Shown: positions 1-7,280 of the stretch, in pieces
Numbering within the stretch: position 1 is the stretch's first letter
Layout: every line of letters begins with the position of its first letter
Origin: Gammaproteobacteria bacterium
GTDB lineage: Bacteria; Pseudomonadota; Gammaproteobacteria; BMS3Bbin11
Length of the DNA: 20,454 nt
Assembly: GCA_030597275.1 (NCBI GenBank)
Contig: JAUVSB010000003.1
Location: forward strand, 1 to 20,454
Direction: 5' to 3'
Position numbers and translations under genes: made by a program
Notes under the pieces: model-generated
What the model was told of the DNA's origin: nothing
Databases searched by the model: none
What the model saw: the letters and a program-made list of their open reading frames with translations, nothing else

Positions 1-1
1 A

Positions 2-157
2 ACAGGCGTAGAAATGGAAGCACTTACCACGGTACAGATTGCCTTATTAACGATTTATGATATGTGCAAAGCCGTTGATCGAGGAATGGTAATGACAGAC
101 ATCGGCCTGCTACACAAAAGTGGCGGGAAGTCAGGCGAGTGGAATCGTGAGCTTTGA
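2..157 (+). CDS. moaC: Cyclic pyranopterin monophosphate synthase, C-terminal part (5' end outside window)
   Basis: The window opens inside a plus-strand reading frame of 51 codons plus TGA. It reads TGVEMEALTTVQIALLTIYD, then MCKAVDRGMVMTDIGLL and a KSGGKSG tail. This is the conserved C-terminus of MoaC, including the DMCKAVD segment and the KSGGKSG signature. MoaC works with MoaA in the first step of molybdenum cofactor synthesis, rearranging the MoaA product into cyclic pyranopterin monophosphate in the cytoplasm. The N-terminal two thirds lies upstream of the window. The next gene (aroG) is on the same strand about 130 bp downstream and is functionally unrelated. Identification is firm because the motif block is nearly invariant in the family. 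Confidence 0.9.
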   Translation, partial: TGVEMEALTTVQIALLTIYDMCKAVDRGMVMTDIGLLHKSGGKSGEWNREL

Positions 158-181
158 ACACATCTTATACTACTTCTGTGG

Positions 182-196
182 AGGAGCGGCGCTCCT
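182..196. repeat. Short GC-rich palindrome, REP-like
   Basis: AGGAGCGGCGCTCCT is a 7-bp perfect inverted repeat around one central base, flanked by TGTGG and ACAA. The core GGAGCGGCGCTCC resembles the short REP palindromes scattered through gammaproteobacterial intergenic regions. No T-run follows on either strand, so it is not a normal terminator. A single copy is visible here, so its repetitive nature is inferred. Confidence 0.35.
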
Positions 197-289
197 ACAA
201 CCCAGCTAAAACTCTCCCCCCACCGTTTCAATCCCATACCAAGTAAAATGCACCCCCATTTCAGCACACATGCAATCGGCACGAACAAC

Positions 290-1354
290 ATGACCTCATC
301 CCACCCTACTCGAGACCTTAGAATAAAAGAAATAAAGAACGTCGTTCTGCCCACAGCGCTACATGCTGAATTCCCCGCATCTGAAGAGTCGCAGATATTA
401 ACCAGTGATACGCGTCAGGCTGTTCACAAAATATTACATGGTGCAGATGACAGGCTGATTGTCATAGTTGGGCCTTGTTCAATTCATGACCCCGAAGCGG
501 CGATCGATTATGCAACGAGATTGAAAGTAGTCAAAGAGAGTTTGGGTGATAAATTATTGATTATCATGCGGGTCTACTTTGAAAAACCCCGCACCACGGT
601 AGGCTGGAAAGGTTTAATCAATGACCCGATGCTGGACGGTAGCTTTCATATAAACCAGGGACTGCGGCTGGCCAGAAAAGTGCTGCTCGACCTGACCAAT
701 ATGGGAATTCCCACTGCTACAGAATTTCTTGATCTTGTCACCCCCCAATACGTTGCAGATTTAATCAGCTGGGGTGCAATCGGTGCACGTACTACTGAAA
801 GTCAGGTTCATCGTGAACTTGCTTCAGGCCTGTCATGCCCTGTTGGATTTAAAAACAGCACTGATGGCGGCTTGAAGAATGCCATTGATGCTATACGCGC
901 CGCAGCACAGCCACATCACTTCCTGTCCATGACCATGGATGGAAAATCAGCTATTTTCTCGACCACTGGCAATGATGATGGACATATCATCCTGCGCGGA
1001 GGCACTGTGCCAAATTATGACCGCAGCCACGTGTTACAGGCAGAAGAACAACTTGAGAGTTGTGGCCTGATTCCAAATGTGATGATTGACTGCTCACATG
1101 CCAACAGCTTGAAACAGCCAGAAAAGCAGGTTGATGTTGCCCGCGATATTGCGAAACAGATTTCAGATGGAGATGATCACATCATTGGTGTAATGATTGA
1201 GAGTCACATCAATGCAGGACGCCAGGACATAGAGCCGGGAAAAGAGCTGCAATATGGTGTTAGCATCACCGATGCCTGTATTGCCTGGGATGATACCGTC
1301 GATGTGCTGGAGTCACTGGCAGAAGCCGTTACAACGCGCCGTCAGACCCGCTGA
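290..1354 (+). CDS. aroG: 3-deoxy-7-phosphoheptulonate (DAHP) synthase, class I AroFGH type
   Basis: The enzyme condenses phosphoenolpyruvate and erythrose 4-phosphate to DAHP, the first step of the shikimate pathway. The protein is 354 residues from this start, matching E. coli AroG/AroF. Visible signatures are DLRIKEIK near the N-terminus, GPCSIHDP with metal-ligand Cys63, RVYFEKPRTTVGWKGLINDP, GARTTESQVHRELASGLS, SHANS and ESH. An upstream in-frame ATG at 248 would add 14 residues with no family counterpart, so I chose the ATG at 290, although neither start has a strong Shine-Dalgarno. The N-terminal segment used for aromatic amino acid feedback is present, but the effector (Phe, Tyr or Trp) cannot be assigned from this reading. 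The symbol follows overall similarity to AroG. Confidence 0.93.
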   Translation: MTSSHPTRDLRIKEIKNVVLPTALHAEFPASEESQILTSDTRQAVHKILHGADDRLIVIVGPCSIHDPEAAIDYATRLKVVKESLGDKLLIIMRVYFEKPRTTVGWKGLINDPMLDGSFHINQGLRLARKVLLDLTNMGIPTATEFLDLVTPQYVADLISWGAIGARTTESQVHRELASGLSCPVGFKNSTDGGLKNAIDAIRAAAQPHHFLSMTMDGKSAIFSTTGNDDGHIILRGGTVPNYDRSHVLQAEEQLESCGLIPNVMIDCSHANSLKQPEKQVDVARDIAKQISDGDDHIIGVMIESHINAGRQDIEPGKELQYGVSITDACIAWDDTVDVLESLAEAVTTRRQTR

Positions 1355-1372
1355 CTGTAAACAAAAGAGAAA

Positions 1373-1480
1373 TTGGTCGGGGCCGAGAGGATTTACTTCG
1401 CGCTTCCTGCGCTATGCCCTACGGGTCATCGTCGCTGCACTCCAATGCTCAAAACCGCTCCCGACGATTTTGTGAACCTG
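1373..1480. repeat. tRNA-Pro 3'-end fragment, interrupted (tRNA-derived repeat or att-like remnant)
   Basis: Positions 1373-1394 repeat the 3' end of the adjacent tRNA-Pro: TTGGTCGGGG, one extra C, then CGAGAGGATTT. The intact tRNA has the same string at 1563-1583. After GATTT the fragment departs for about 75 bp into an unrelated GC-rich stretch. It then resumes with GATTTTGTGAACCTGG near 1466-1481, resembling the tRNA GATTTGAACCTCC. It therefore looks like a T-arm with an insertion. It could be a phage or island attachment remnant or a dispersed tRNA-derived repeat. No integrase is nearby. Confidence 0.5.
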
Positions 1481-1509
1481 GCTATTCGGTTCCATATCCC
1501 ACCCAAACC

Positions 1510-1559
1510 CATAAAAAATATTTTCCCTCACTTCTTACGAAGGGAAAATATTTTTTATG
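1510..1559. terminator. Strong bidirectional intrinsic terminator between aroG and tRNA-Pro
   Basis: A perfect 19-bp stem (1510-1528 with 1541-1559) encloses a 12-nt loop. The stem has an A-rich/T-rich base and an AGGG/CCCT top, so either strand gives a hairpin ending in a U-rich arm (TATTTTTTAT). It lies between the plus-strand aroG and the minus-strand tRNA-Pro and can insulate both convergent units. Confidence 0.85.
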
Positions 1560-1561
1560 AA

Positions 1562-1640
<79 letters not shown>

Positions 1641-1757
1641 ATTTGTTTTTTCTCTGATTGGTCTGTTTGAAAAGGACTTAATAAACAGATATAGATGCAG
1701 GCTGTATGGCTTAATCTAGATTATGTTTCTAACTGCCTATGTAGAGGAATAAATCGA

Positions 1758-2138
1758 TCAGTCTCTGAGCATAACAGTTAATTCTTCCAGCTCGCTTATC
1801 AGTCCGCCAATAACTTCGCTTGATACCTTCAGCTTATCAGCTGCTGCCATTACCGGTCCAGCACGCTCATTATCTGATTCAAGTTTCTGCCGTGCGCCGC
1901 TAATAGTGAAGCCTTCGAGATAGAGAAGTGACCGTATGGTACGAATGAGTTCAACTTCCTGCCTTTGATAATAACGACGATTACCACGTCTTTTTACTGG
2001 ATTAAGCTGAGAAAACTCCTGCTCCCAGTATCTCAGAACATGCGGTTTAACCTGACATAGCTCACTTACCTCACCAATCGTAAAATACCGTTTGGCTGGT
2101 ATTGCAGGCAATACAGAATTGTCAGCTGGATCAAGCAT
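1758..2138 (-). CDS. MerR-family transcriptional regulator (ihfA-linked type)
   Basis: This 126-residue protein has an N-terminal winged-helix MerR domain (about residues 17-85): RYFTIGEVSELCQVKPHVLRYWEQEF, followed by the wing RRGNRRYY and the EVELIRTI helix. A short C-terminal helical region follows, probably for dimerisation. There is no conserved C-terminal metal-binding cysteine pair; the only cysteine is in the DNA-binding domain, near residue 28. It starts 8 nt after the ihfA stop, so it is almost certainly co-transcribed with pheST-ihfA. The same neighbour is found after ihfA across many gammaproteobacteria, but its target and ligand are unknown to me. Confidence 0.85.
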   Translation of the reverse strand: MLDPADNSVLPAIPAKRYFTIGEVSELCQVKPHVLRYWEQEFSQLNPVKRRGNRRYYQRQEVELIRTIRSLLYLEGFTISGARQKLESDNERAGPVMAAADKLKVSSEVIGGLISELEELTVMLRD

Positions 2139-2146
2139 GTCTCTAT

Positions 2147-2464
2147 TCAGTCTTCCTGTTTCTCATTTTGCAGGCTGGCGGTGTACTGCGCAACCCGTTC
2201 TTTTAGCTTCAGGCTAGGCCTGAAGGTTACCACGCGGCGAGCAGAAATGGGAATTTCTTCGCCCGTTTTTGGGTTTCTTCCAGGTCTTGGTGTCTTCCTA
2301 CGCAGGTCGAAATTTCCAAAACCGGATAATTTGACTGATTCCCCGGATTCCAGAGACTGACGCATTTTTTCGAAGAACAGTTCTACGAATTCCTTGGACT
2401 CACGCTTGTTAAGCCCCAGTTCTTCATAAAGCCGGTCTGCCAGATCTGCCTTGGTTAATGTCAT
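2147..2464 (-). CDS. ihfA: Integration host factor subunit alpha
   Basis: IHF-alpha pairs with IHF-beta to bend DNA sharply at specific sites, supporting recombination, replication and sigma-54 promoter activation. The 105-residue protein has the full HU/IHF fold: TKADLADRLYEELGLNKRE at the start, GFGNF turn at 48-52, and the DNA-intercalating arm R-x-G-R-N-P65-K-T-G followed by RRVVTFRPSLKLK. Pro65 is the intercalating residue. RRVVTFRPS-KLK separates IHF-alpha from HU. It follows pheT by 11 nt and precedes the merR-type gene, the expected operon order. Confidence 0.96.
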   Translation of the reverse strand: MTLTKADLADRLYEELGLNKRESKEFVELFFEKMRQSLESGESVKLSGFGNFDLRRKTPRPGRNPKTGEEIPISARRVVTFRPSLKLKERVAQYTASLQNEKQED

Positions 2465-2475
2465 TCTTATCCTTT

Positions 2476-4854
2476 TTATCTCAACTGAGCATCCAGATCA
2501 ACCTGAACCCCTCTAATTACATTTTGCATCAGGTCTTCCGTTTCACTATCTGTAAGAGTGCGCGAAGAATGCTGTAAGGTCAAGGTAAATCCAAGACTTT
2601 TTTTACCAAAATCAATATGTTCGCCCTGATATTGATCAAACAACTCCAACTTCACCAGAAGATCTCCTGCATGCTGTTTTATAGACCTGATCACGTCAGT
2701 TGACTGCATGTTAGCTGTAATTACTAGCGCGATGTCGCGCTGGACTGAAGGGAATCGAGAAAACTCGTTAAACGCCGGTATTTGTGCTTCCAGCAGGCTA
2801 TCAAGCCTGATTTCAAACAGGTACACATCCTGCTCCAGGCCAAGTGTGGCCTCTATCGCAGGATGCAGTCGCCCGAGCAAACCAACGGACTTCTTGCCAT
2901 CTTTTATAACTGCTGATTGCCCCGGATGTAAAACTGGATGTTCAAATGACGTGAAAGAAAATGCATTTTTACGACCGGTTAGTGCAATTAAGGCCTCAAC
3001 ATCTCCTTTCAGGTCAAAAAAATCGACTTCTCTCTGCTTGTCTATCCAACTCCTGGATTCGGCATCTCCGGTAAGCAAACCGGAGAAATAACGATGCTGA
3101 AGCAGATTCCTTCCCTTTTTTACAAATATCCTGCCAGTTTCAAACAGCTTCATATTTCGAACCTGGCGATTGAAATTATATTGCATGGTTTTTATCAAAC
3201 CAGGCCATAAACTGGCGCGCATGACAGACATGTCGGAAGAAATCGGATTTTCAAGTTCTACTGCCGGCAAATCGGGAGAAAACAACTCGTGCATGGCATG
3301 GTCAATAAAACTATAGGTAATCACTTCCTGATAATCACGGTCAACCATCACAGACTGAATACGACGAAGCGGCAATTGCTTTTCATTACCTGCGCAAGGC
3401 TGTAAACGTCCAACAGGAGCCACTTCAGCTATGTTCTCAAAGCCGGTAATGCGTGCCACTTCCTCAATCAAATCAGCCTCTATGCAGATGTCAAAGCGAT
3501 AAGTGGGAGCAGTTACCCATATTGTGTCTGTTTTACCTTTGATCTCCATATTCAGTCTTTGTAAACTGGAAATCATCTGCCGTCTGCTGATATTTGTGCC
3601 TAACAGCCCATTTAGCCTTTTATTGCGTAAGGCTATTGGCTCTTTTGACGGCATCTTTTTAGCGACTGTTTTTTCAACAACCGGTCCACACATACCACCG
3701 GCTATCTCTATCAACAAGGCTGAAGCGCGTTCAAGGGCTTCAACCTGTAACTGAAAGTCTACCCCCCTCTCGAAACGATGAGAGGAATCTGAATGTATGC
3801 CCCGATCTCGCGAAGTAACAGCAACAATCTCGGGAGTAAAAAAGGCACTTTCCAGGAAAATGTCTGTCGTCTGATCGGTAACAGACGATGATACACCGCC
3901 CATAATCCCTGCAAGCGCCAACGGCCCCTGCTTGTCAGCAATCAGCAAATCAGTTTTCTCAGGCTTGACCATCGAGCCATCCAGCAGCTCCAGCTTTTCC
4001 TTACCATTGGCATAACGAACTTCAATAAAAGAGTCCAGTTTATCCAGGTCAAAGGCATGCATAGGCTGACCTAGCTCAATCATTACGTAATTAGTCACAT
4101 CGACACAGGCACCAAGACTGCGCAGCCCGGCACGACGCAGGCGCTCCTTCATCCATAGAGGGGTTTCTGCACTGGCATCAATGCCGCGGATAATACGCCC
4201 TGCATAGTGCGGACAGCCATCGCTGGCAGTAAGCCTAACAGCTAGCTTGCCACGAGCCTGGACTTCCATTTCAGTTGTTTTGACTGGCTTTTTCAAGCGG
4301 CTGCCGGTAAGCGCGGCAACTTCACGAGCAACGCCTCGAATGCTCAGGCAATCACCACGATTTGGCGTCAATTCAAGATCAATAACCTTGTCATTCAGGT
4401 GCAAAACATCACTTGCCAGCGCCCCGGGCTGAGGTTTGCCCGCAAGATCCATAATTCCGGCAGACGATTCTTCCAGCCCAAGTTCTGATGCCGAACACAA
4501 CATACCCGAGGATACAACACCCCGCACAGCGGCTTTGCTAATAATCAGGCCCGCAGGTAATTTCGCTCCAACCAGCGCAGCAATGGTATACAGGCCCTGG
4601 CGTGCATTCGCCGCCCCGCAGACGATAGTCAGGTTTCGTGCCCGACCAACATCAACTTTGCAGACACGTAAACGGTCCGCATCTGGGTGGGCGGAAATCT
4701 CTTCAATTCGTCCGACCACCAGCTTATCTGTTAATTCACCGGCGACATCTATACTGCCTACTTCCAGTCCAGCCATGGTCAGCCTGTCTGCAAGCTCTTC
4801 GGTATCCAGCTTTGGCGAGACCCATTCGCGCAACCAGCGTTCACTGACCAGCAT
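2476..4854 (-). CDS. pheT: Phenylalanine--tRNA ligase beta subunit
   Basis: This is the beta subunit of the (alpha-beta)2 phenylalanyl-tRNA synthetase. At 792 residues it matches the long bacterial form. It begins MLVSERWLREWV. A tRNA-binding OB-fold follows at about 40-150, with VVGRIEEISAHPDADRLRVC. The B3/B4 editing domain is at about 200-400, with CVDVTNYVMIELGQPMHAFD. Next come B5 and the catalytic-like core (ENPISSDMSVMRASLWPGL). The C-terminus is an FDX-ACB anticodon-binding domain (FSRFPSVQRDIALVI to the end). The start follows a GAGGTGG ribosome-binding site with 6-nt spacing. It lies 60 nt after pheS in the same transcription unit. Confidence 0.97.
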   Translation of the reverse strand: MLVSERWLREWVSPKLDTEELADRLTMAGLEVGSIDVAGELTDKLVVGRIEEISAHPDADRLRVCKVDVGRARNLTIVCGAANARQGLYTIAALVGAKLPAGLIISKAAVRGVVSSGMLCSASELGLEESSAGIMDLAGKPQPGALASDVLHLNDKVIDLELTPNRGDCLSIRGVAREVAALTGSRLKKPVKTTEMEVQARGKLAVRLTASDGCPHYAGRIIRGIDASAETPLWMKERLRRAGLRSLGACVDVTNYVMIELGQPMHAFDLDKLDSFIEVRYANGKEKLELLDGSMVKPEKTDLLIADKQGPLALAGIMGGVSSSVTDQTTDIFLESAFFTPEIVAVTSRDRGIHSDSSHRFERGVDFQLQVEALERASALLIEIAGGMCGPVVEKTVAKKMPSKEPIALRNKRLNGLLGTNISRRQMISSLQRLNMEIKGKTDTIWVTAPTYRFDICIEADLIEEVARITGFENIAEVAPVGRLQPCAGNEKQLPLRRIQSVMVDRDYQEVITYSFIDHAMHELFSPDLPAVELENPISSDMSVMRASLWPGLIKTMQYNFNRQVRNMKLFETGRIFVKKGRNLLQHRYFSGLLTGDAESRSWIDKQREVDFFDLKGDVEALIALTGRKNAFSFTSFEHPVLHPGQSAVIKDGKKSVGLLGRLHPAIEATLGLEQDVYLFEIRLDSLLEAQIPAFNEFSRFPSVQRDIALVITANMQSTDVIRSIKQHAGDLLVKLELFDQYQGEHIDFGKKSLGFTLTLQHSSRTLTDSETEDLMQNVIRGVQVDLDAQLR

Positions 4855-4914
4855 GTTAGAGCCACCTCATATTTTTAGTTATCGAAAGAATATTTTTTGC
4901 AGTTTCATCAACCA

Positions 4915-5982
4915 TCAGAATTGCTTTAAAAAGCTCAAATCATTCTCAAAAAAGAGACGTAAGTCATTGACTCCATAACGTAACATAGCCAATCTTTCTA
5001 CGCCCAGGCCAAATGCAAAACCTGAATATTTCTCACTATCGATTCCCGTATGGCGAAATACTTCCGGATGCACCATGCCGCAGCCCAGCACCTCCAGCCA
5101 GCCAGTATGGGAACACACGCGGCAGCCGCTGCCGCCGCACATGACGCAACTGATATCCACTTCTGCTGAAGGCTCTGTAAAAGGGAAAAATGAAGGTCGA
5201 AACTTCACATCCAGATCTTTTTCAAAGAAAATCTTGAGAAACTCAGACAGCACACCTTTTAATTCAGCAAAACTAACGTTTTCATCGACAAACAAACCTT
5301 CGATCTGGTGGAACATAGGTGTATGCGTGACGTCTGAATCACAACGATAGACCCGGCCAGGGGCGATTATCCGGAATGGGGGTTCGTTGTTCTCCATAAA
5401 ACGCACCTGTACCGGCGAGGTGTGAGTACGTAACACATTCTTTTCATTCAAAGGAGAGCCTTTCTTAGAATCACCTTTGAGATAAAAAGTATCGTGCATG
5501 GCACGAGCAGGATGACTGGCAGGGATGTTCAGTGCTTCAAAATTATGAAAATCATCTTCTATTTCAGGCCCTTCCTCTACAGCGAAGCCCATAGAAACAA
5601 AAATATCTTCCAGTCTTTGCATGGTACGGCTGACAGGATGTTGACCACCACCTGACGTACTACGCCCAGGCAGGGTGACATCAAGGATCTCTTCAGCCAA
5701 TTTTTTATTCAAATCAGCCTGCTCAAGCACATTCTTACAGGTAGTAATTTCCTCCTGTACCTGGTTCTTGGCCAGATTGACCCATTTACCAAAGTTTGGT
5801 CTTAACTCAGCGGACAGACTGCCTATACGCTTGAGTTGCAGGGTCAGTTCGCCCTTCTTACCCAGGTAGCGCACCCGTACATCATCCAGTGCGGAGAGAT
5901 CTAGCGCAGCAACGGCCTGTCCTTTTGCCTGTGCCACCAGACCATCAAGTTCCTGACGAATTTTACTTTCTGAATCAGTCAT
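4915..5982 (-). CDS. pheS: Phenylalanine--tRNA ligase alpha subunit
   Basis: This catalytic subunit charges tRNA-Phe with phenylalanine in the cytoplasm. The 355-residue protein has an N-terminal coiled-coil tRNA-contact region (about 1-100) and a class II synthetase core. The core shows motif 1 around GPEIEDDFHNFEALN, motif 2 with TSPVQVRF and FRIIAPGRVYRCD, the block FRPSFFPFTEPSAEVDI, and motif 3 GFAFGLGVERLAML. A CVMCGGSGCRVC segment carries a cysteine cluster seen in many PheS proteins. It lies between rplT and pheT, with a hairpin upstream that could attenuate transcription. Confidence 0.97.
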   Translation of the reverse strand: MTDSESKIRQELDGLVAQAKGQAVAALDLSALDDVRVRYLGKKGELTLQLKRIGSLSAELRPNFGKWVNLAKNQVQEEITTCKNVLEQADLNKKLAEEILDVTLPGRSTSGGGQHPVSRTMQRLEDIFVSMGFAVEEGPEIEDDFHNFEALNIPASHPARAMHDTFYLKGDSKKGSPLNEKNVLRTHTSPVQVRFMENNEPPFRIIAPGRVYRCDSDVTHTPMFHQIEGLFVDENVSFAELKGVLSEFLKIFFEKDLDVKFRPSFFPFTEPSAEVDISCVMCGGSGCRVCSHTGWLEVLGCGMVHPEVFRHTGIDSEKYSGFAFGLGVERLAMLRYGVNDLRLFFENDLSFLKQF

Positions 5983-6010
5983 TTACATAGCCATGATCTA
6001 TAAATAGAAA

Positions 6011-6036
6011 GAGGGAAAGGCGACAACCTTTCCCTC
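6011..6036 (-). terminator. Hairpin between rplT and pheS: terminator or attenuator
   Basis: On the minus strand GAGGGAAAGG-TTGTCG-CCTTTCCCTC forms a perfect 10-bp stem with a 6-nt loop, followed by TTTCTATTTA. The stem is strong and the tail is T-rich but broken, so termination is probably partial. It sits where E. coli has the pheM attenuator, so it may tune pheST relative to the ribosomal-protein genes. No clear Phe-rich leader peptide precedes it. Confidence 0.65.
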
Positions 6037-6077
6037 CGGATTTCATTGCGAATCTAATGAATCGCAGCTAAAAGCAC

Positions 6078-6437
6078 TCAGGAAGCGAGAGCGGTCCTGG
6101 CTTTTTCAGCTAAAGCAGAAAAGCCATCACTGTCATGAACAGCAATATCGGCCAGCACCTTACGGTCCAGATCGATTTCTGCACGGGACAGCCCATTCAT
6201 AAAGCGGCTATAGCTAAGTCCATTCAAGCGGGCAGCTGCATTGATACGTGCGATCCATAGTGCGCGGAACTGACGTTTCTTCTGACGGCGATCTCGATAG
6301 GCATATTGGCCGGCTTTCGCAACTGCCTGATTGGCAACACGAAATACATTCTTACGAGCGCCGCGATAACCCTTGGCGCGATTGAGTACCTTTTTGTGAC
6401 GTGCGTGTGTCGTAACACCGCGTTTTACGCGTGGCAT
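6078..6437 (-). CDS. rplT: 50S ribosomal protein L20
   Basis: L20 binds 23S rRNA early in large-subunit assembly and, in E. coli, represses its own operon at the rpmI leader. The 119-residue basic protein starts MPRVKRGVTTHARHKKVL, has YRDRRQKKRQFRALWI in the middle and GLSYSRFMNGL towards the end, all family hallmarks. It is preceded by a GGGAGGA-type ribosome-binding site and lies 16 nt after rpmI, the usual infC-rpmI-rplT order. Confidence 0.98.
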   Translation of the reverse strand: MPRVKRGVTTHARHKKVLNRAKGYRGARKNVFRVANQAVAKAGQYAYRDRRQKKRQFRALWIARINAAARLNGLSYSRFMNGLSRAEIDLDRKVLADIAVHDSDGFSALAEKARTALAS

Positions 6438-6453
6438 ATTCTAATCCTCCCGG

Positions 6454-6651
6454 TTAACTGAATGGCAGCATCTGTTTAACAGATGCGACATCGGCTTTGT
6501 TAATAGTCGCTGCGGCACGCAAATGACGCTTACGCTTGGTCGACTTTTTGGTGAGGATATGACGACGATGGCCTTGTGAGCGTTTAAACCCGCCACTCGC
6601 TGTCTTCTTGAAGCGCTTTGCAGCACCCCGATTGGTCTTCATTTTAGGCAT
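6454..6651 (-). CDS. rpmI: 50S ribosomal protein L35
   Basis: The 65-residue, strongly basic protein begins MPKMKTNRGAAKRFK and contains the GHRRHILTKKSTKRKR stretch typical of bacterial L35. It is a structural component of the 50S subunit. The start has a CGGAG ribosome-binding site. The 106-nt leader between infC and this gene is rich in dyads and is the expected place for L20 translational control. Confidence 0.97.
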   Translation of the reverse strand: MPKMKTNRGAAKRFKKTASGGFKRSQGHRRHILTKKSTKRKRHLRAAATINKADVASVKQMLPFS

Positions 6652-6757
6652 TTCTTACTCCGGTTTTTCAATGTACATTACGTACGCTTGTGCAGCACTA
6701 GCTGCGATTAATACCCGCTAACCGTGAACCGTCGACGGCTTTACTGGGCTTTCCTTA
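6652..6757 (-). promoter_or_regulatory. Structured rpmI leader, candidate L20 autoregulatory site
   Basis: The infC-rpmI gap is unusually long for this operon. It contains the 10-bp palindrome CCGTCGACGG (6729-6738) and a GCAGC-N4-GCTGC stem (6692-6705). In E. coli, L20 binds a pseudoknot involving the rpmI leader and represses rpmI-rplT. Position and structure fit that role, but I did not fold the RNA, so the function is inferred by analogy. Confidence 0.35.
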
Positions 6758-7276
6758 CTACGCTTTTTTGGGCGCCATAACCATAACCATCTGGCGCCCT
6801 TCCATTTTCGGATACTGCTCAACTACGGCAATTTCCGAAAGATCCGCTTCAGCACGTTTGAGTAATTCCATACCCAGATGCTGATGCGCCATTTCTCTGC
6901 CACGAAAACGTAAGGTTAATTTTACCTTATCACCATTTTCAAGGAATTTGGTCAGTTTGCCCAGCTTGATGTTGTAATCGCCAACATCTGTGCCAGGCCG
7001 AAACTTGATTTCTTTAACTGTAAAAACTTTCTGTTTCTTCTTCGCTGCATGCTTACGCTTGCTGTCCTGATACTTGAACTTGCCATAGTCCATCAAACGA
7101 CACACTGGCGGATCAGCATTTGGGGAAATTTCGACCAGATCCAGGCCGGCATCCTGTGCCATATTCAGTGCTTCATCTGTAGCAACTAGACCTATCTGAC
7201 CACCATCTTCACCGACCAGGCGCACCCTGGGCACCCGAATTTGCGAATTCATGCGATACTGCTTTTCACCTGCGAT
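6758..7276 (-). CDS. infC: Translation initiation factor IF-3, probable AUC start
   Basis: IF-3 binds the 30S subunit, prevents premature 50S joining and proofreads the start codon. The C-terminal domain shows VKEIKFRPGTDVGDYNIKL and LTLRFRGREMAHQ, and the N-domain has VDLVEISPN-type residues and PPVCRLMDYGKF. The first ATG (7252) gives 164 residues and has no ribosome-binding site. Eight codons upstream an ATC (7274-7276) is preceded at 8 nt by GGAGGG (7285-7290). This gives the N-terminus (I/M)AGEKQYRMNSQIR and 172 residues. Rare AUU/AUC/AUA starts are characteristic of infC and underlie its autoregulation. The Shine-Dalgarno overlaps the end of thrS, implying coupling. Confidence 0.93.
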   Translation of the reverse strand: MAGEKQYRMNSQIRVPRVRLVGEDGGQIGLVATDEALNMAQDAGLDLVEISPNADPPVCRLMDYGKFKYQDSKRKHAAKKKQKVFTVKEIKFRPGTDVGDYNIKLGKLTKFLENGDKVKLTLRFRGREMAHQHLGMELLKRAEADLSEIAVVEQYPKMEGRQMVMVMAPKKA

Positions 7277-7280
7277 TGGT

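Noticed and set aside
248..289. Upstream ATG extending aroG by 14 residues
   Set aside because: The added segment has no counterpart in AroG-type enzymes and no ribosome-binding site; the ATG at 290 matches the family N-terminus.
1712..1723. 12-bp palindrome TAATCTAGATTA between the merR-type gene and tRNA-Pro
   Set aside because: It is short and AT-rich with no second copy or promoter elements around it; chance is a sufficient explanation.
4436..4978. 180-codon plus-strand open frame opposite pheT
   Set aside because: It lies antisense across conserved pheT sequence and the pheT-pheS gap, with low-complexity composition; it is a shadow of pheT.
5983..6046. Possible pheM-like leader peptide (ATG before the rplT-pheS hairpin, 23 codons)
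   Set aside because: It contains only two non-adjacent Phe codons and overlaps the pheS start. Without a Phe run it is not a convincing attenuation leader.
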